From the NCBI GenBank assembly GCA_030544685.1, contig CP086683.1, positions 5,022,001 to 5,086,000 on the forward strand: 64,000 nt of DNA. Direction: 5' to 3'. The position numbers and the translations under genes were made by a program. Under the pieces are notes generated by a model that saw only the letters and a program-made list of their open reading frames with translations, made no database searches and was not told where the DNA came from. This document shows, piece by piece, positions 31,506 through 42,400 of the stretch; position 1 is the stretch's first letter; each line of letters opens with the position of its first letter. Source of the DNA: Pseudomonas sp. B21_DOA (lineage in GTDB: Bacteria > Pseudomonadota > Gammaproteobacteria > Pseudomonadales > Pseudomonadaceae).

Positions 31506-33218
31506 GTGTTTGCAAATCTGTTGATCATCCTCGCCTCATCCCTGGTGGTGATTGCCCTGTTCCGGCACCTGCGACTGCCGCCGGTGCTGGGTTACCTGTG
31601 CGTGGGATTACTGGTCGGGCCGAACGCATTCGACTGGGTCAACGAGAGCGAACATCTGCCCGATGTCGCCGAGCTGGGCGTGGTGTTTCTGCTGTTTTCG
31701 CTGGGTCTGGAGTTCTCCCTGTCGAAGATGATTGCGCTGCGTCAGGTGGTGTTTCGCCTCGGCAGTCAGCAAGTGCTGATCAGCACAGCGCTGCTCGGCA
31801 CACTGTTGATGGGCCTGGGCATGCCGCTGATGCCGGCGCTGTTACTCGGCGCAGGGTTATCGCTGTCATCCACGGCGATCGTGACCAAGGAGCTGGGCAG
31901 TCTTGGTGAAGTATTCAGCAGCCACGGCCAGAACGCGGTCGGCGTGTTGCTGTTTCAGGACGTTGTCGCGGTATTGCTGCTGACACTGGTTCCGGTCTTC
32001 GCCGGCACCAGCGAGCAGGCCTGGTATTGGGCCTTGCCGTTGACCCTGGGCAAAACCGTGGTGCTGTTCTTCGGCCTGCTGCTCGCCAGTCGCTGGTTAT
32101 TGCCACGGCTGTTTCATGAGGTGGCGGCCTCGCGCTCTGCGGAGCTGTTCGTCCTGCTGGCGCTGGTGATCGTGCTGCTGACTGCCTGGCTCACGCACTT
32201 GTTGGGGCTGTCGCCTGCACTCGGCGCTTTCCTCGCCGGCATGTTGCTCGGGGAAAGCCATTACCGGCACCAGATCGAAGCTGACATCCGGCCCTTTCGC
32301 GACATTCTGCTCGGCGTGTTCTTCGTCAGCATCGGCATGCTGATCGACCTGCAATTGTTCGTCAGTCACAGCCTGTTGATCATCGGCCTGACGCTCGGCC
32401 TGATGCTGATCAAGGGCATCGTGGTCGCGCTGCTGGTGAAGTGGCGCGGCAGTGACAGCGAAACCGCATGGCGCAGCGGCCTGGCCCTGGCCCAGGGTGG
32501 CGAATTCTGTTTTGCCTTGATGGCGCAGATGCAGCAGAACAACCTGTTGCCGGCCGAACCGGGCGCCCTGCTGCTCGCGGCGACGTTCTGTTCGATGCTG
32601 CTCACGCCACTGCTGTTGCGTGCGGCGCCGCGCATCGCCGCCGTGCTGCACCGCAAGCCCAATCAGGAAGCGCAGATCGAACAGATCAGCGCGCTCAACG
32701 CCGACCTCGACCAGCACGTGGTGATCTGCGGCTACGGTCGCGTCGGCCAGTCCATTGGCCGCTTCATGGGCAATGCGGGGCAAGCCTATGTTGCGCTGGA
32801 CAACGATCCGGTGCGGGTGCAGGAAGCCGCATCTGCGGAAAGCGACGTACACTACGGCGACTCGGCGCGTGGCGATCTGCTTACTGCGGTTGGCCTGTTG
32901 CGCGCCAGGCTGCTGGTAATCGCCGTGGATCAGAGCGACGTGGCGTTGCGCATTCTGCGCGAAGCCCGCCGACTCAACCGACAGGTGCCGATTCTGGTAC
33001 GCACCCGTGACGACAGCCAATCGGCGGAACTCAGAGCCGCCGGTGCCACCGAGGTGGTGCCGGAGCTTTTGGAGTCGAGCCTGATGCTCGCTTCACATGC
33101 GCTGATCATGCTCGGCCTGCCCGCGCACAAAGTGCAGGAGAAGGTCGATCAAGTGCGTATCGATCGCTATCGCCTGCTCCACGGTTTCTATCCCGGAGCC
33201 AATGATGAGGAAATCTAG
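31506..33218 (+). CDS. CPA2-family cation:proton antiporter with RCK_N domain (KefB-like)
   Basis: Membrane protein of 570 residues. The first 385 form about 12 transmembrane helices with the antiporter motifs GLLVGPNAFDWV, LLFSLGLEFS and LLFQDVVAVLLL. Residues about 400-540 form a cytoplasmic nucleotide-binding RCK_N domain (HVVICGYGRVGQSIGRFM). It probably exchanges K+ or Na+ for protons, gated by the RCK domain. No KefF/KefG partner is adjacent. The GTG start at 31506 follows GGAGT at 31496-31500. It is convergent with the ammonium transporter, overlapping by 4 bases. Confidence 0.9.
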   Translation: MFANLLIILASSLVVIALFRHLRLPPVLGYLCVGLLVGPNAFDWVNESEHLPDVAELGVVFLLFSLGLEFSLSKMIALRQVVFRLGSQQVLISTALLGTLLMGLGMPLMPALLLGAGLSLSSTAIVTKELGSLGEVFSSHGQNAVGVLLFQDVVAVLLLTLVPVFAGTSEQAWYWALPLTLGKTVVLFFGLLLASRWLLPRLFHEVAASRSAELFVLLALVIVLLTAWLTHLLGLSPALGAFLAGMLLGESHYRHQIEADIRPFRDILLGVFFVSIGMLIDLQLFVSHSLLIIGLTLGLMLIKGIVVALLVKWRGSDSETAWRSGLALAQGGEFCFALMAQMQQNNLLPAEPGALLLAATFCSMLLTPLLLRAAPRIAAVLHRKPNQEAQIEQISALNADLDQHVVICGYGRVGQSIGRFMGNAGQAYVALDNDPVRVQEAASAESDVHYGDSARGDLLTAVGLLRARLLVIAVDQSDVALRILREARRLNRQVPILVRTRDDSQSAELRAAGATEVVPELLESSLMLASHALIMLGLPAHKVQEKVDQVRIDRYRLLHGFYPGANDEEI

Positions 33219-34423
33219 TCCTGACTCACCGCGCCGATCTTGTGCAGCGACAGGTCGGCGCCGTAATACTCTTGTTCCTGACTCAGGCGCAGCCCATGCA
33301 ATGCCTTGATCGCGCCGTAAACAACGAAGCCGCCAACCAGCGCCACCGCGACGCCGAGCGCAGTGCCGATCATCTGGCTGATCAGGCTGACGCCGCCCAG
33401 GCCACCCAGCGCGGTCTGGCCGAAGATGCCGCAGGCAATCCCGCCCCACACGCCACACAAGCCATGCAATGGCCAGACGCCCAGCACATCGTCGATGCGC
33501 CATTTGACTTGAGCAGCGGTAAAGCACCAGACAAACAAGGCTCCGGCGACCGCGCCTGTCACCAGCGCACCGACTGGATGCATCAGATCGGATCCCGCGC
33601 AGATCGCCACCAGACCGGCCAACGGGCCGTTGTGCAGAAAGCCCGGGTCATTGCGTCCGACGATCAACGCCGCGACGGTACCGCCAACCATGGCCATCAG
33701 CGAGTTGACCGCGACAAGGCCACTGACACCTTGCAGCGTCTGCGCGCTCATCACGTTGAAGCCGAACCAGCCGACAATCAGGATCCACGAGCCCAGTGCC
33801 AGAAACGGAATGCTCGACGGCGCAAACGCGACCAGGCGTCCATCGCGATAGCGGCCATTGCGCGGGCCGAGCAGCAGAACAGCGGCCAGCGCCAGCCAAC
33901 CGCCCATGGCATGCACCACCACCGAACCGGCGAAATCATGGAACGCCGCGCCAAACTGCGCTGCCAGCCAGCCCTGCAAGCCGAAGTTGCCGTTCCAGAT
34001 CAGTCCCTCATAGAACGGATAGATAAACGCCACGATCAGCGCCGTCGCGCACAACTGCGGAACAAACCGCGCGCGCTCGGCAATGCCGCCGGAAATGATC
34101 GCCGGGATCGCGGCAGCGAAGGTCAGCAGGAAGAAAAACTTCACCAGTCCATAGCCATGATCGTTCGTCAGCGCCGCAGCCGGTTGCATGAAGGTGACGC
34201 CGTAGGAGATCCAATAGCCTATAAAGAAATAGGCCAGGGTCGAGACGGCGAAGTCACTGAGGATTTTCGCCAGTGCGTTGACCTGGTTTTTCTGCCGGAC
34301 CGTCCCGACTTCCAGAAAGGCGAAACCGGCGTGCATGGCCAGTACCATCACTGCACCGATCAGAATGAACAACGTATTGGAACTGTGGACCAGCGTGTCC
34401 ACAGCGCTTTGCAGATTTTCCAT
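33215..34423 (-). CDS. amtB: Ammonium transporter, Amt family
   Basis: Protein of 402 residues with 11 predicted transmembrane helices. The Amt signature segments are present: GAVMVLAMHAGFAFLEVG, DFAGSVVVHAMGGW (pore histidine) and the HGLCGVWGGIACGIFG stretch with the second histidine. It conducts ammonium at the inner membrane. ATG 34423 is chosen over the longer frame from 34540, which would add a non-membrane extension not typical of the family. No glnK is adjacent, so this may be an additional transporter copy rather than the glnK-amtB pair. Confidence 0.9.
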   Translation of the reverse strand: MENLQSAVDTLVHSSNTLFILIGAVMVLAMHAGFAFLEVGTVRQKNQVNALAKILSDFAVSTLAYFFIGYWISYGVTFMQPAAALTNDHGYGLVKFFFLLTFAAAIPAIISGGIAERARFVPQLCATALIVAFIYPFYEGLIWNGNFGLQGWLAAQFGAAFHDFAGSVVVHAMGGWLALAAVLLLGPRNGRYRDGRLVAFAPSSIPFLALGSWILIVGWFGFNVMSAQTLQGVSGLVAVNSLMAMVGGTVAALIVGRNDPGFLHNGPLAGLVAICAGSDLMHPVGALVTGAVAGALFVWCFTAAQVKWRIDDVLGVWPLHGLCGVWGGIACGIFGQTALGGLGGVSLISQMIGTALGVAVALVGGFVVYGAIKALHGLRLSQEQEYYGADLSLHKIGAVSQD

Positions 34424-34724
34424 GAGAAGGCAGACCTGAAGGCTGAAAAGGCACCAAAGCGGTTCATGCAGACATTTCTTGCACCAAGTTGTACCCCGCC
34501 AGTCATCCCACTGCACAATGGCCGACTTGATTTGGTGCACAGATCAATGTCCGATCACGAACCGCAAGCATCTGAATTGGATTTTTTGCCGGGACGCCCG
34601 GCAACAGCGCACACACACCGAGCTACGCACCACGACACAGCAAAAGTTGTACCAGGCATTTGTACTGAACCTTCGCGCAAGGCTCATACTCGAACGCTTC
34701 AAAGCCACCTACGGAGATCCACCA
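34424..34724. other. Intergenic region upstream of amtB
   Basis: About 300 bases between divergent genes. GCACCAA occurs at 34451 and 34481 and its inverse TTGGTGC at 34532; these resemble NtrC half-sites (TGCACCA/TGGTGCA) but are widely spaced. I find no convincing sigma54 -24/-12 pair. Confidence 0.35.
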
Positions 34725-35039
34725 ATGGCCAGCATCAAGGCAAAGACTGCTCAAGAAATCCTGATGAACGACTTCCAGACTCTGGTCGCCGACACCGAAC
34801 GCTTGCTCGAGCACACCAAGACCCTCGCGGGTGATCAGGCCGATGAGCTGCGCGCCCAGATTCATGACAGCCTGCTGCGCGCCCGGGAAACCCTGAAAGT
34901 GACTGAAGACACGCTGCGCGAACGCGGTCAGGCGGCGGTCACCGCCACTGAAGATTATGTGTCGGCCAACCCATGGCAGTCGGTGGGCATCGCTGCCGGC
35001 GTCGGCTTTCTGATCGGCCTGCTGGCCACTCGGCGCTGA
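34725..35039 (+). CDS. ElaB/YqjD/DUF883 family membrane-anchored protein
   Basis: Protein of 104 residues with a long helical, charged N-terminal region (DFQTLVADTERLLEHTK...) and a C-terminal transmembrane helix (PWQSVGIAAGVGFLIGLLA) ending in RR. This is the tail-anchored, ribosome-associated, stationary-phase stress family. ATG 34725 follows CGGAG. It is first of three tightly packed genes whose products resemble E. coli YqjD, YqjE and YqjK, a conserved cluster. Confidence 0.9.
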   Translation: MASIKAKTAQEILMNDFQTLVADTERLLEHTKTLAGDQADELRAQIHDSLLRARETLKVTEDTLRERGQAAVTATEDYVSANPWQSVGIAAGVGFLIGLLATRR

Positions 35040-35041
35040 TC

Positions 35042-35428
35042 ATGTCGATCGGTGAATCCGGCCCGACTGCGGGCACCGCCTCTTCCACGCGTCGTCTCGG
35101 CGCCGCCGTTCTGGGCCTGCTGCACAGCCATGTCGAGTTGTTTGGCATCGAATTGCAGGAGCAGAAATCACGCACCGTCAGCCTGCTGCTGTTCGCCGGT
35201 CTGGCGCTGGTGTTTGCCCTGCTGTTGCTGGTAGGTCTGTCGACGCTGGTGATGATCATTTTCTGGGACACCTACCGTTTGCCAGCGATCATCGGCCTGT
35301 GCGTTTTCTATACGCTGGCCTCGATCTTCTGCGGTCTGCGCCTCAAGGCTGCAATTTTCGATGAGTCCTCACCTTTCCACGGCACGCTCGAAGAGTTGGC
35401 CAACGACCGGGAGCGCCTGTTGCCATGA
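35042..35428 (+). CDS. Phage-holin-like membrane protein (YqjE type)
   Basis: Protein of 128 residues of the holin-X/YqjE family. An amphipathic N-terminal helix (LGLLHSHVELFGIELQEQKS) is followed by two hydrophobic helices (LLLFAGLALVFALLLLVGL and IIGLCVFYTLASIFCGL). It starts two bases after the ElaB-like stop and overlaps the next gene by four bases, indicating coupled translation. It is an inner-membrane stress protein of unknown mechanism. Confidence 0.87.
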   Translation: MSIGESGPTAGTASSTRRLGAAVLGLLHSHVELFGIELQEQKSRTVSLLLFAGLALVFALLLLVGLSTLVMIIFWDTYRLPAIIGLCVFYTLASIFCGLRLKAAIFDESSPFHGTLEELANDRERLLP

Positions 35429-35763
35429 GCCTGCCTGAACTTCCACACAACAGCTCGCGTCGGGAAATGCGCAAGGCACTGATCCGCCTGCGCATGGAAA
35501 TGCATCGTCAGGAAATCCGCCACGAAACCGCGCAAGTCCTGCAACCCTTGCAGCGCATGCGCGGCATGAAGCAGAACGTGCAGGACGGTTTCGGCATCAA
35601 GCATGCGCCGTTGTGGGGCGTGGCGGCGGTGACGCTGCTGGGTTTCCTCACCGGCAAAGGCTCGAAACGCGGCAGTGGTGGCGGCTTGACGCGACTGCTG
35701 CGTCTGGGCACGACGCTTGGGCCGCTGATCAGACTGGTCATGCACAGCTCGGGCAAACGCTGA
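35425..35763 (+). CDS. YqjK-like hypothetical protein
   Basis: Basic protein of 112 residues. The N-terminal half is a charged helix (RREMRKALIRLRMEMHRQEI); the C-terminal half has a weakly hydrophobic helix (LWGVAAVTLLGFLTG) and a glycine/arginine-rich stretch. It overlaps yqjE-like by ATGA and completes the three-gene stress cluster. Residue-level similarity to E. coli YqjK is not obvious, so this call rests on position, size and charge. Confidence 0.72.
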   Translation: MSLPELPHNSSRREMRKALIRLRMEMHRQEIRHETAQVLQPLQRMRGMKQNVQDGFGIKHAPLWGVAAVTLLGFLTGKGSKRGSGGGLTRLLRLGTTLGPLIRLVMHSSGKR

Positions 35764-35883
35764 GCCGACTTCTCTGGCTACAATCTTGCAATAGCGCCGG
35801 GATGAACCCTCTTATCGGAGGGTTCAATTCCGCGCGCCTATCCGGCAAACGCGGCCAACGAACAATAAGATTAAGGACCTGCC

Positions 35884-37046
35884 GTGATCGAGGGGCAACC
35901 GCTCGCCTGCTTTCAGCCTTTTATCGACACCGCCACCGGGCGCATTGCCGGCGTTGAAGCACTGGGTCGCTTGCGCCAGAGCGATGGTCAACTGACCTCG
36001 GTCGGGCCATTGTTCGCCGATCCGCGGACCCCGTCGACCGCCCTGCGCCGTCTCGATCGGCAGATCCGTGACCACGCGCTCAGTTGTCTGCATGAAGCCC
36101 CGGCGGACTGGTTTCTCAGCCTGAACATGTCGCCACGCTGGATCAGCCGCCTGCGCGCCGACCAAGCGCTGCCCAGTCTCAAGCAGCTGGCGCGGCATGA
36201 CGTTGACCCGCGGCGCATCGTTTTCGAGATCACTGAGTTGGGCGGTAACAGCGAACGCCTGGCCCAGGTGGTGGCGCGCTACCGCGAGGCTGGCGCAAGA
36301 ATCGCCATCGACGATTTCGGCGCCGGCTATTCGCAACTGGATCGGGTACTGGCCCTGCAACCGGACATTCTCAAGCTCGACATGCGCCTGTTTCAGGCTG
36401 CGGCCCTCGGCGGCCCGAGCAGTGACGTGGTCAAAGCGCTTGCGCAGATGGCCGAAAAAACCGGCTGCTGGATCATCGCAGAAGGCGTCGAAACCGAGGC
36501 GCAGCTGAATTTCGCCCTGGAATGCGGCTCACGCTACGTACAGGGATTTCTCTTCGCCGGGGCGCAGGAAGAGTTCTTCGCCACGGATGCTTTCGTCGCG
36601 CATTTCGCTCGTTTGCGACAGCGCTACGTGATGCAGAAACTCAGCGAGCGCGGGCGGCTGATGCAGATGCGTCAGCAACTCGGCGAGTTGATGGCGATTC
36701 TGCAGCAATGGGCGCAAGCCCGCGCACCGCTCAGCGCACTGCCACAACTTCAGGCCTTCCCTGGCTACTGCGCTTTTACCAATGCGATCGCCACGGCACC
36801 CAGCTGACACCCAACCTGGAATGGCGTCAGGGCGGCTGGTTCGCTGATGATCGCTACCTGGGGCACAACTGGTCGTGGCGACCGTACTTCTATCACCTGC
36901 TCGCCGAAGGCTGGGAAGAGCGCCGCCTGACCCTGTCCAACACCTATCGCGATGCTACCAGTAACCAGTATTGCCTGACTGCCGGACAGTTCTTCGATAA
37001 CGGTGAGCGACTGTTGTTGATCGATATCGATGCGGCAGGCCTGTAG
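35884..37046 (+). CDS. EAL-domain c-di-GMP phosphodiesterase with C-terminal sensor domain (frame break)
   Basis: About 387 residues after correction. The N-terminal EAL domain keeps the catalytic set: EAL in GVEALGRL, Asn in LNMSPRW, Glu in FEITELGG, DDFGAGYS, Lys in DILKLDM, EGVE and Gln in YVQGF. It should hydrolyse c-di-GMP. A C-terminal Cache/PAS-like domain (GWFADDRYLGHNWSWRPYFY, then TYRDATSNQY) lies in another frame after the CCC run at 36759-36761; one extra C joins them as FPWLLRFYQCDRHG. GTG 35884 follows AAGGA. No transmembrane helix is evident, so the sensor domain is cytoplasmic, as in YkuI-type proteins. Confidence 0.87.
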
Positions 37047-37115
37047 TTCTGCTTGCAGGCGCCGGGCCGAACCGGGAAGCTAGGGCGATCAGTCACCAGA
37101 CGGAGAGATTCAGCC

Positions 37116-38444
37116 TTGGATTGGCCTACCCTGCTCAACCGCGAACGCCTCGGCAAGCCGCTGCACAGCCCGCAAGAACTCGGCCGCAGCCCTTTTCACA
37201 AAGACCATGACCGCATCATTTTCTCCGGTGCCTTCCGCCGTCTCGGGCGCAAGACTCAAGTGCATCCGGTCACCAGCAACGATCACATTCACACTCGCCT
37301 GACCCACTCGCTGGAAGTCAGTTGTGTCGGCCGTTCGCTGGGCATGCGTGTCGGTGAAACCTTGCGCAGCGCGCTGCCAGACTGGTGCGACCCGGCCGAC
37401 CTCGGCATGGTCGTGCAATCGGCCTGCCTGGCGCATGACATCGGCAACCCGCCATTCGGCCATTCCGGCGAAGACGCCATCCGCCACTGGTTCCAACAAG
37501 CCGCCGGGCGCGGCTGGCTCGATGGCATGAGCGACGCCGAGCGCGGTGACTTCCTCAATTTCGAAGGCAACGCTCAGGGCTTTCGCGTGCTGACGCAGCT
37601 GGAATATCACCAGTTCGATGGCGGCACGCGTCTGACCTACGCGACCCTGGGCACCTATCTGAAGTACCCGTGGACCGCGCGCCACGCCGACTCTCTCGGC
37701 TACAAGAAACACAAATTCGGTTGCTACCAGAGCGAACTGCCGTTGCTCGAACAGATCGCCCACAAGCTCGGCCTGCCGCAGCTCGAAGACCAGCGCTGGG
37801 CACGCCATCCACTGGTGTATCTGATGGAGGCCGCCGATGACATCTGCTACGCGTTGATCGATCTGGAAGACGGTCTCGAGATGGAGCTGCTCGACTACGC
37901 CGAAGTCGAATCGCTGCTGCTGGGCCTGGTCGGTGACGACTTGCCGGAAACCTATCGCCAGCTCGGCCCGCAGGATTCCCGCCGACGCAAACTGGCGATC
38001 CTGCGCGGCAAGGCCATCGAGCACCTGACCAACGCGGCAGCGCGGGCATTTGTCGAACAGCAGGACGCCCTGCTCGCGGGTACGCTGCACGGCGATCTGG
38101 TCGAACACATGCACGGGCCGGCCAAGCGCTGCGTGTTGAATGCCAAGGACATCGCGCGCAAGAAGATCTTCCAGGACAAACGCAAGACGCTGCATGAGAT
38201 CGGCGCCTATACCACGCTGGAGATTCTGCTCAATTCGTTCTGCGGCGCCGCACTGGAACAACACAACGGCCGCACGCCGTCGTTCAAGAGTCGGCGCATC
38301 CTCGATCTGCTCGGCAACAACGCGCCCGATCCGCAGGGCTCGCTGCACAGCTCGTTTCTGCGCATGATCGATTTCATCGCCGGCATGACCGACAGTTACG
38401 CCAGCGACATGGCGCTGGAAATGACCGGACGTTCAAGTCACTGA
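37116..38444 (+). CDS. dgt: Deoxyguanosinetriphosphate triphosphohydrolase
   Basis: HD-superfamily dNTPase of 442 residues that releases triphosphate from dGTP. The key motifs are [19 protein letters not shown] near residue 35, [10 protein letters not shown] (first His) and the HD motif [16 protein letters not shown] (about residue 105). The start is a TTG at 37116 giving [16 protein letters not shown], the family's usual beginning, with GGAGAG eight bases before it. The longer frame from 37053 would begin within a non-conserved stretch. Confidence 0.92.
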   Translation: MDWPTLLNRERLGKPLHSPQELGRSPFHKDHDRIIFSGAFRRLGRKTQVHPVTSNDHIHTRLTHSLEVSCVGRSLGMRVGETLRSALPDWCDPADLGMVVQSACLAHDIGNPPFGHSGEDAIRHWFQQAAGRGWLDGMSDAERGDFLNFEGNAQGFRVLTQLEYHQFDGGTRLTYATLGTYLKYPWTARHADSLGYKKHKFGCYQSELPLLEQIAHKLGLPQLEDQRWARHPLVYLMEAADDICYALIDLEDGLEMELLDYAEVESLLLGLVGDDLPETYRQLGPQDSRRRKLAILRGKAIEHLTNAAARAFVEQQDALLAGTLHGDLVEHMHGPAKRCVLNAKDIARKKIFQDKRKTLHEIGAYTTLEILLNSFCGAALEQHNGRTPSFKSRRILDLLGNNAPDPQGSLHSSFLRMIDFIAGMTDSYASDMALEMTGRSSH

Positions 38445-38836
38445 TCGCGCTGTATCTGGCCTGCTGCTGATCGGGCCGGCCAAATACAGTGACGTTCTCC
38501 GGCCCGACTGCACCAAACCTCAAACATGGTGGTTTCTCTCGCTGAATGCAGTCGGGCTATCGTCAAGTCATCAGATAAAACAAACAGCGTGGGTTAAACA
38601 CAACTTTAAACACATGCAAATAATGGAGATCGATATTAACCAAGGAACCAGATTTCGCTAAAAGCCAGCAACGACCGCGCACTTCCTTACGTCAAACCTA
38701 ATTTCAACGTAGTCCGATTCTTCATTGTGCGTAGGATTAATCCGATAGCGTAGTCGAGCCCCCGGCAGTCCATGCGAGTGTTCATTCAACTGAGCTAAGG
38801 TGCGCGCTTTATTCATGCTTGCATGGGACTCTATTT
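38445..38836. other. Intergenic region upstream of the BvgA-like operon
   Basis: About 390 bases with lower GC than the flanks and no credible gene. It contains the perfect palindrome GGATTAATCC at 38734-38743, about 95 bases upstream of the regulator start, and probably the operon promoter. No terminator hairpin is obvious after dgt. Confidence 0.5.
38732..38745. promoter_or_regulatory. Palindromic candidate response-regulator site
   Basis: TAGGATTAATCCGA includes the perfect 10-base palindrome GGATTAATCC. It resembles the RcsB/BvgA class of boxes (for example the TAAGAATATTCCTA RcsAB box). Its position upstream of a LuxR-type regulator gene suggests autoregulation. Confidence 0.4.
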
Positions 38837-39462
38837 ATGAACTCCGTTTTTATTGTGGACGATCACCCGGTCATCCGTCTCGCCGTGCGAATGTTGCTGG
38901 AACATGAAGGCTACAAGGTCGTCGGTGAGACCGATAACGGAGTTGATGCCATGCAAATGGTCCGTGAATGCATGCCCGACCTGGTCATTCTCGATATCAG
39001 CATCCCCAAGCTGGACGGCCTGGAAGTACTGGCGCGTTTCAATAGTATGGGTTCGAATTTCAAGATCCTTATTCTGACGGCACAGTGTCCTACGCTGTTC
39101 GGCATCCGTTGCATGCAATCGGGAGCATCGGGCTATGTCTGTAAACAGGAAGACTTGAGCGAACTGGTCAGCGCAATTAAAGCGGTACTGTCCGGTTACA
39201 ACTATTTCCCAGCCAGGCGCTCAATCCGGTTCGCAGCGACGATATCAGGTACGCCGAGCTGGAATTATTCAAAGCCGTCAACGATCGCGAATTAATGGTG
39301 TTGCAGTTATTTGCCCAAGGACGTACCAACAAGGAAATCGCCAAGGGCATGTTTCTGAGCAACAAGACCGTAAGCACCTACAAAAAGCGCCTGATGCAAA
39401 AACTCAAGGCCAGGTCCCTTGTAGAACTTATCGAAATGGCCAAACGCAACGCACTCGTGTGA
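38837..39462 (+). CDS. BvgA/EvgA-like response regulator (frame break)
   Basis: About 208 residues after correction: a receiver domain (VDDHPVIRLAVRMLLEHEGY, phospho-acceptor in LVILDISIPKLDG) and a LuxR-type DNA-binding domain (LMVLQLFAQGRTNKEIAKGM, then SNKTVSTYKKRLMQKL). The two domains are split at the CCC run 39208-39210; adding C restores YFPSQALNPVRSDD. ATG 38837 is used because the receiver starts immediately. The stop overlaps a GTG of the hybrid kinase gene, so the pair is coupled and probably cognate. Target genes are unknown. Confidence 0.88.
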
Positions 39463-39470
39463 GACCCCGC

Positions 39471-42400
39471 ATGCCCAGCCGTTTGAAGGACTATCTAATC
39501 GCCTTGAGCGCAGGTCTGTGCCTGAGCGCCAATGCGTCTGCCATGCCGGGCGAATCAGCGGAATACGCCTTGCTCAGCCGGGCGACCGCAGCCGTTCCGG
39601 TTGCCTTGCAGCCGGTCCAACGGCAGTGGCTGCGGACGCGCAAAGAATTGATCCTGGGAACGTCTGCACCTGACTATCCGCCGTTCGACATGACCGTCAG
39701 CGGCAAGGAGTACGAGGGACTGACCGCCGACTACGCAGGGATTATCGGCAAGGCCACTGGCTTGCCGATTCGGGTGCAACGCTTTGCCTCACGCGACGCC
39801 GCAATCAGCGCATTGATCAATGGCCAGGTCGACGTGCTCGGCACAGCAAATGGATACGAAGCAGGTAATGCCAACCTGGCCCTCTCCATTCCCTATGCAG
39901 TCGATCAGCCGGTGCTGGTGACGCGCGAGGACGAAACCCGCTCACTGACTGAAGGCCTGGCCGGCCTGCGCTTGAGCATGGTCTATCACTATCTGCCGCT
40001 GCCCGAGATCAGAGCGATGTATCCCAAGGCGCTGATCACCTGTTACCCGTCCTACCAGAACGCAATCAACGCGGTTGCCTTTGATCAGGCCGACGTGTTT
40101 CTCGGCGACACCCTCTCCACCCATTACATGATCAACAAGGGCTATCTCAACAACGTGCGCATGGCCAATTTCGGCAAGCAGGAAGCCCAGGGCTTCAGCT
40201 TCGCGGTACGGCGCAGCAATCCGCACCTGTTGAGCGTGATCGACACGGTGCTCGAGGCAGTCCCGGGCACTCAGCGTGACGACATTGCCAAACGCTGGAG
40301 CGCCGGCAGCGACCTGCTGCTGACGGACAGGAAACTCCAGCTGACGGAGCGCGAGGAAAGCTGGCTCAAACAACATCCGGTGGTCAACGTTGTCGTCAAT
40401 GAAGCTTACGCACCGCTGACGTTCTTCGACAGTGCAGGCAACTTTCGCGGCATCAGCGCCGATCTGCTCGAGCTGATTCGCTTGCGTACCGGGTTGCGTT
40501 TCAATATTCAACGCAGTCGCAATGACGCAGAAATGATCAAGCAAATCGACAACCACAAAGCCGATCTGATTGCCGCCCTGCTGCCCAGCGCCGAACGTGA
40601 AAAAACTGCATTTCAGTCGCCCGTATCTGGAAAACTCCTATGTACTGCTCACCCGCAAAAGCGCCGATGGTCCGACCAACCTGGCGCAGCTGAAAGGCAA
40701 GCGGTTGGCCATCGCTCAGGGCAACCCGCTGATCGACAACCTGCGCCAGGAACATCCCGGCATTGAGCTGATCGAAACACCTGACACGTTCAGTGCCGTG
40801 TCGATGCTTGCCGAAAACCATGTCGAGGGTGCAGTGAATTCGTTGGTGATTGCCAACTACTTCATCTCTTCGCGCATCTTTGACCGGCCATTGCAGATCA
40901 CCACCACGATCGGCACCGGCCAGGCCGCTTTTTCGCTGGCGACCGCCCGGGACAATACTGAACTGGCCTCGATCATCAACAAGGCACTATTGAGCATCGC
41001 CCCCGAAGAACTCGGCGTTATCAATGGTCGCTGGCGCGGGTATTCCACTGCCTCGCAGAACATCTGGCAAAACTACCAGCGCCTGTTCTATCAAGTGGTC
41101 GCCGCGGCTGCCCTGGTACTGCTGTTGCTGTTGACCTGGAATGCCTATATGCGTCATCAGATCAAACAGCGCCAGGCCGCCGAACGTGCATTGAGCGACC
41201 AACTGGAATTCATGCGCTCGCTGGTCAATGGCACACCGCATCCGATCTATGTCCGTGACCGACAGGGTCTTCTGCAAAGTTGCAACGACAGTTATCTCGA
41301 AGCGTTCAATGCCCGGCGCGAGGACATCATTGGCAAAGGTGTCATGCAGGGCACGCTGAGCAATGCGTTCGAAGCACAGGCATTCCATGCCGATTACCAG
41401 AGAGTCATCGCCGAAGGCACTCCGTTGATACTTGACCGGCCGCTGCATATCGGCAACCGACGCCTGACCATCTATCACTGGATACTTCCCTATCGCGACT
41501 CCAGCGGCGCGGTCCAGGGCATCATCGGCGGCTGGATCGACATCAGCGAACGCCGCCAATTGTTCGATGAGCTGCGCGCGGCCAAGGAGCGGGCGGACGA
41601 GGCGAATCGGGCCAAGAGTACATTTCTGGCGACCATGAGCCATGAAATACGCACGCCGATGAATGCCGTGATCGGGATGCTCGAACTGACCCTCAGACGC
41701 ATTGATCCGCACCATCCTGATCGCGCGTCGATCGACACGGCCTACCATTCGGCCAAGGACCTGTTGGGCTTGATCGGCGACATTCTCGACATAGCGCGCA
41801 TCGAATCCGGGCGCCTTGGCCTGTGTCCGGAATGGATCAATCTGGTCGACACGGTCAATTCCGTTGCGCGCATCTTCGACGGTCTTGCCCGACAGAAGAA
41901 TCTCGCCTTGCAAACTGTCTTCAACCCCGGGATCCGGCCGTAGATGTGCACCTGGACCCACTGCGCTTCAAACAAGTGCTGTCCAACCTGGTCAGCAATG
42001 CCATCAAATTCACCGAACACGGGCACGTGCGGATTACCCTGGAAATGCTCACATCGGACGCCCCCGGACGCACCTTGATGCAATTGACCGTGCAGGACAG
42101 TGGAACCGGTATCAGTGCCGAGGACCAACAGCGTCTTTTCGAACCTTTCGCACAGGCGGAAAACGGCAGCCGGCAAGCCAAAAACGGCGCGGGGCTTGGA
42201 CTGGTCATCAGTCGGAACCTGTGCGAAATGATGGGCGGGCAATTGCAGTTGAGCAGCCAGCCCGGCATCGGCACTCAAGTCTGCGTGTCGCTGCCACTGG
42301 ACAGCCAGCCGGCGAAAATCAATCCGCAGAAAGGCGAACCGTTGATCAAGACCGCAACAACCCCATTACACGTACTGGTCGTCGACGACCATCCCGCCAA

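Noticed and set aside
34441..34456. Sigma54 promoter TGGTGCC-N4-CAGCC for amtB on the minus strand
   Set aside because: The -12 element is poor and would leave fewer than 10 bases between transcription start and ATG.
33242..34834. 530-codon open frame opposite amtB
   Set aside because: Antisense shadow; its histidine/glutamine-rich composition is that of reversed membrane-protein codons.
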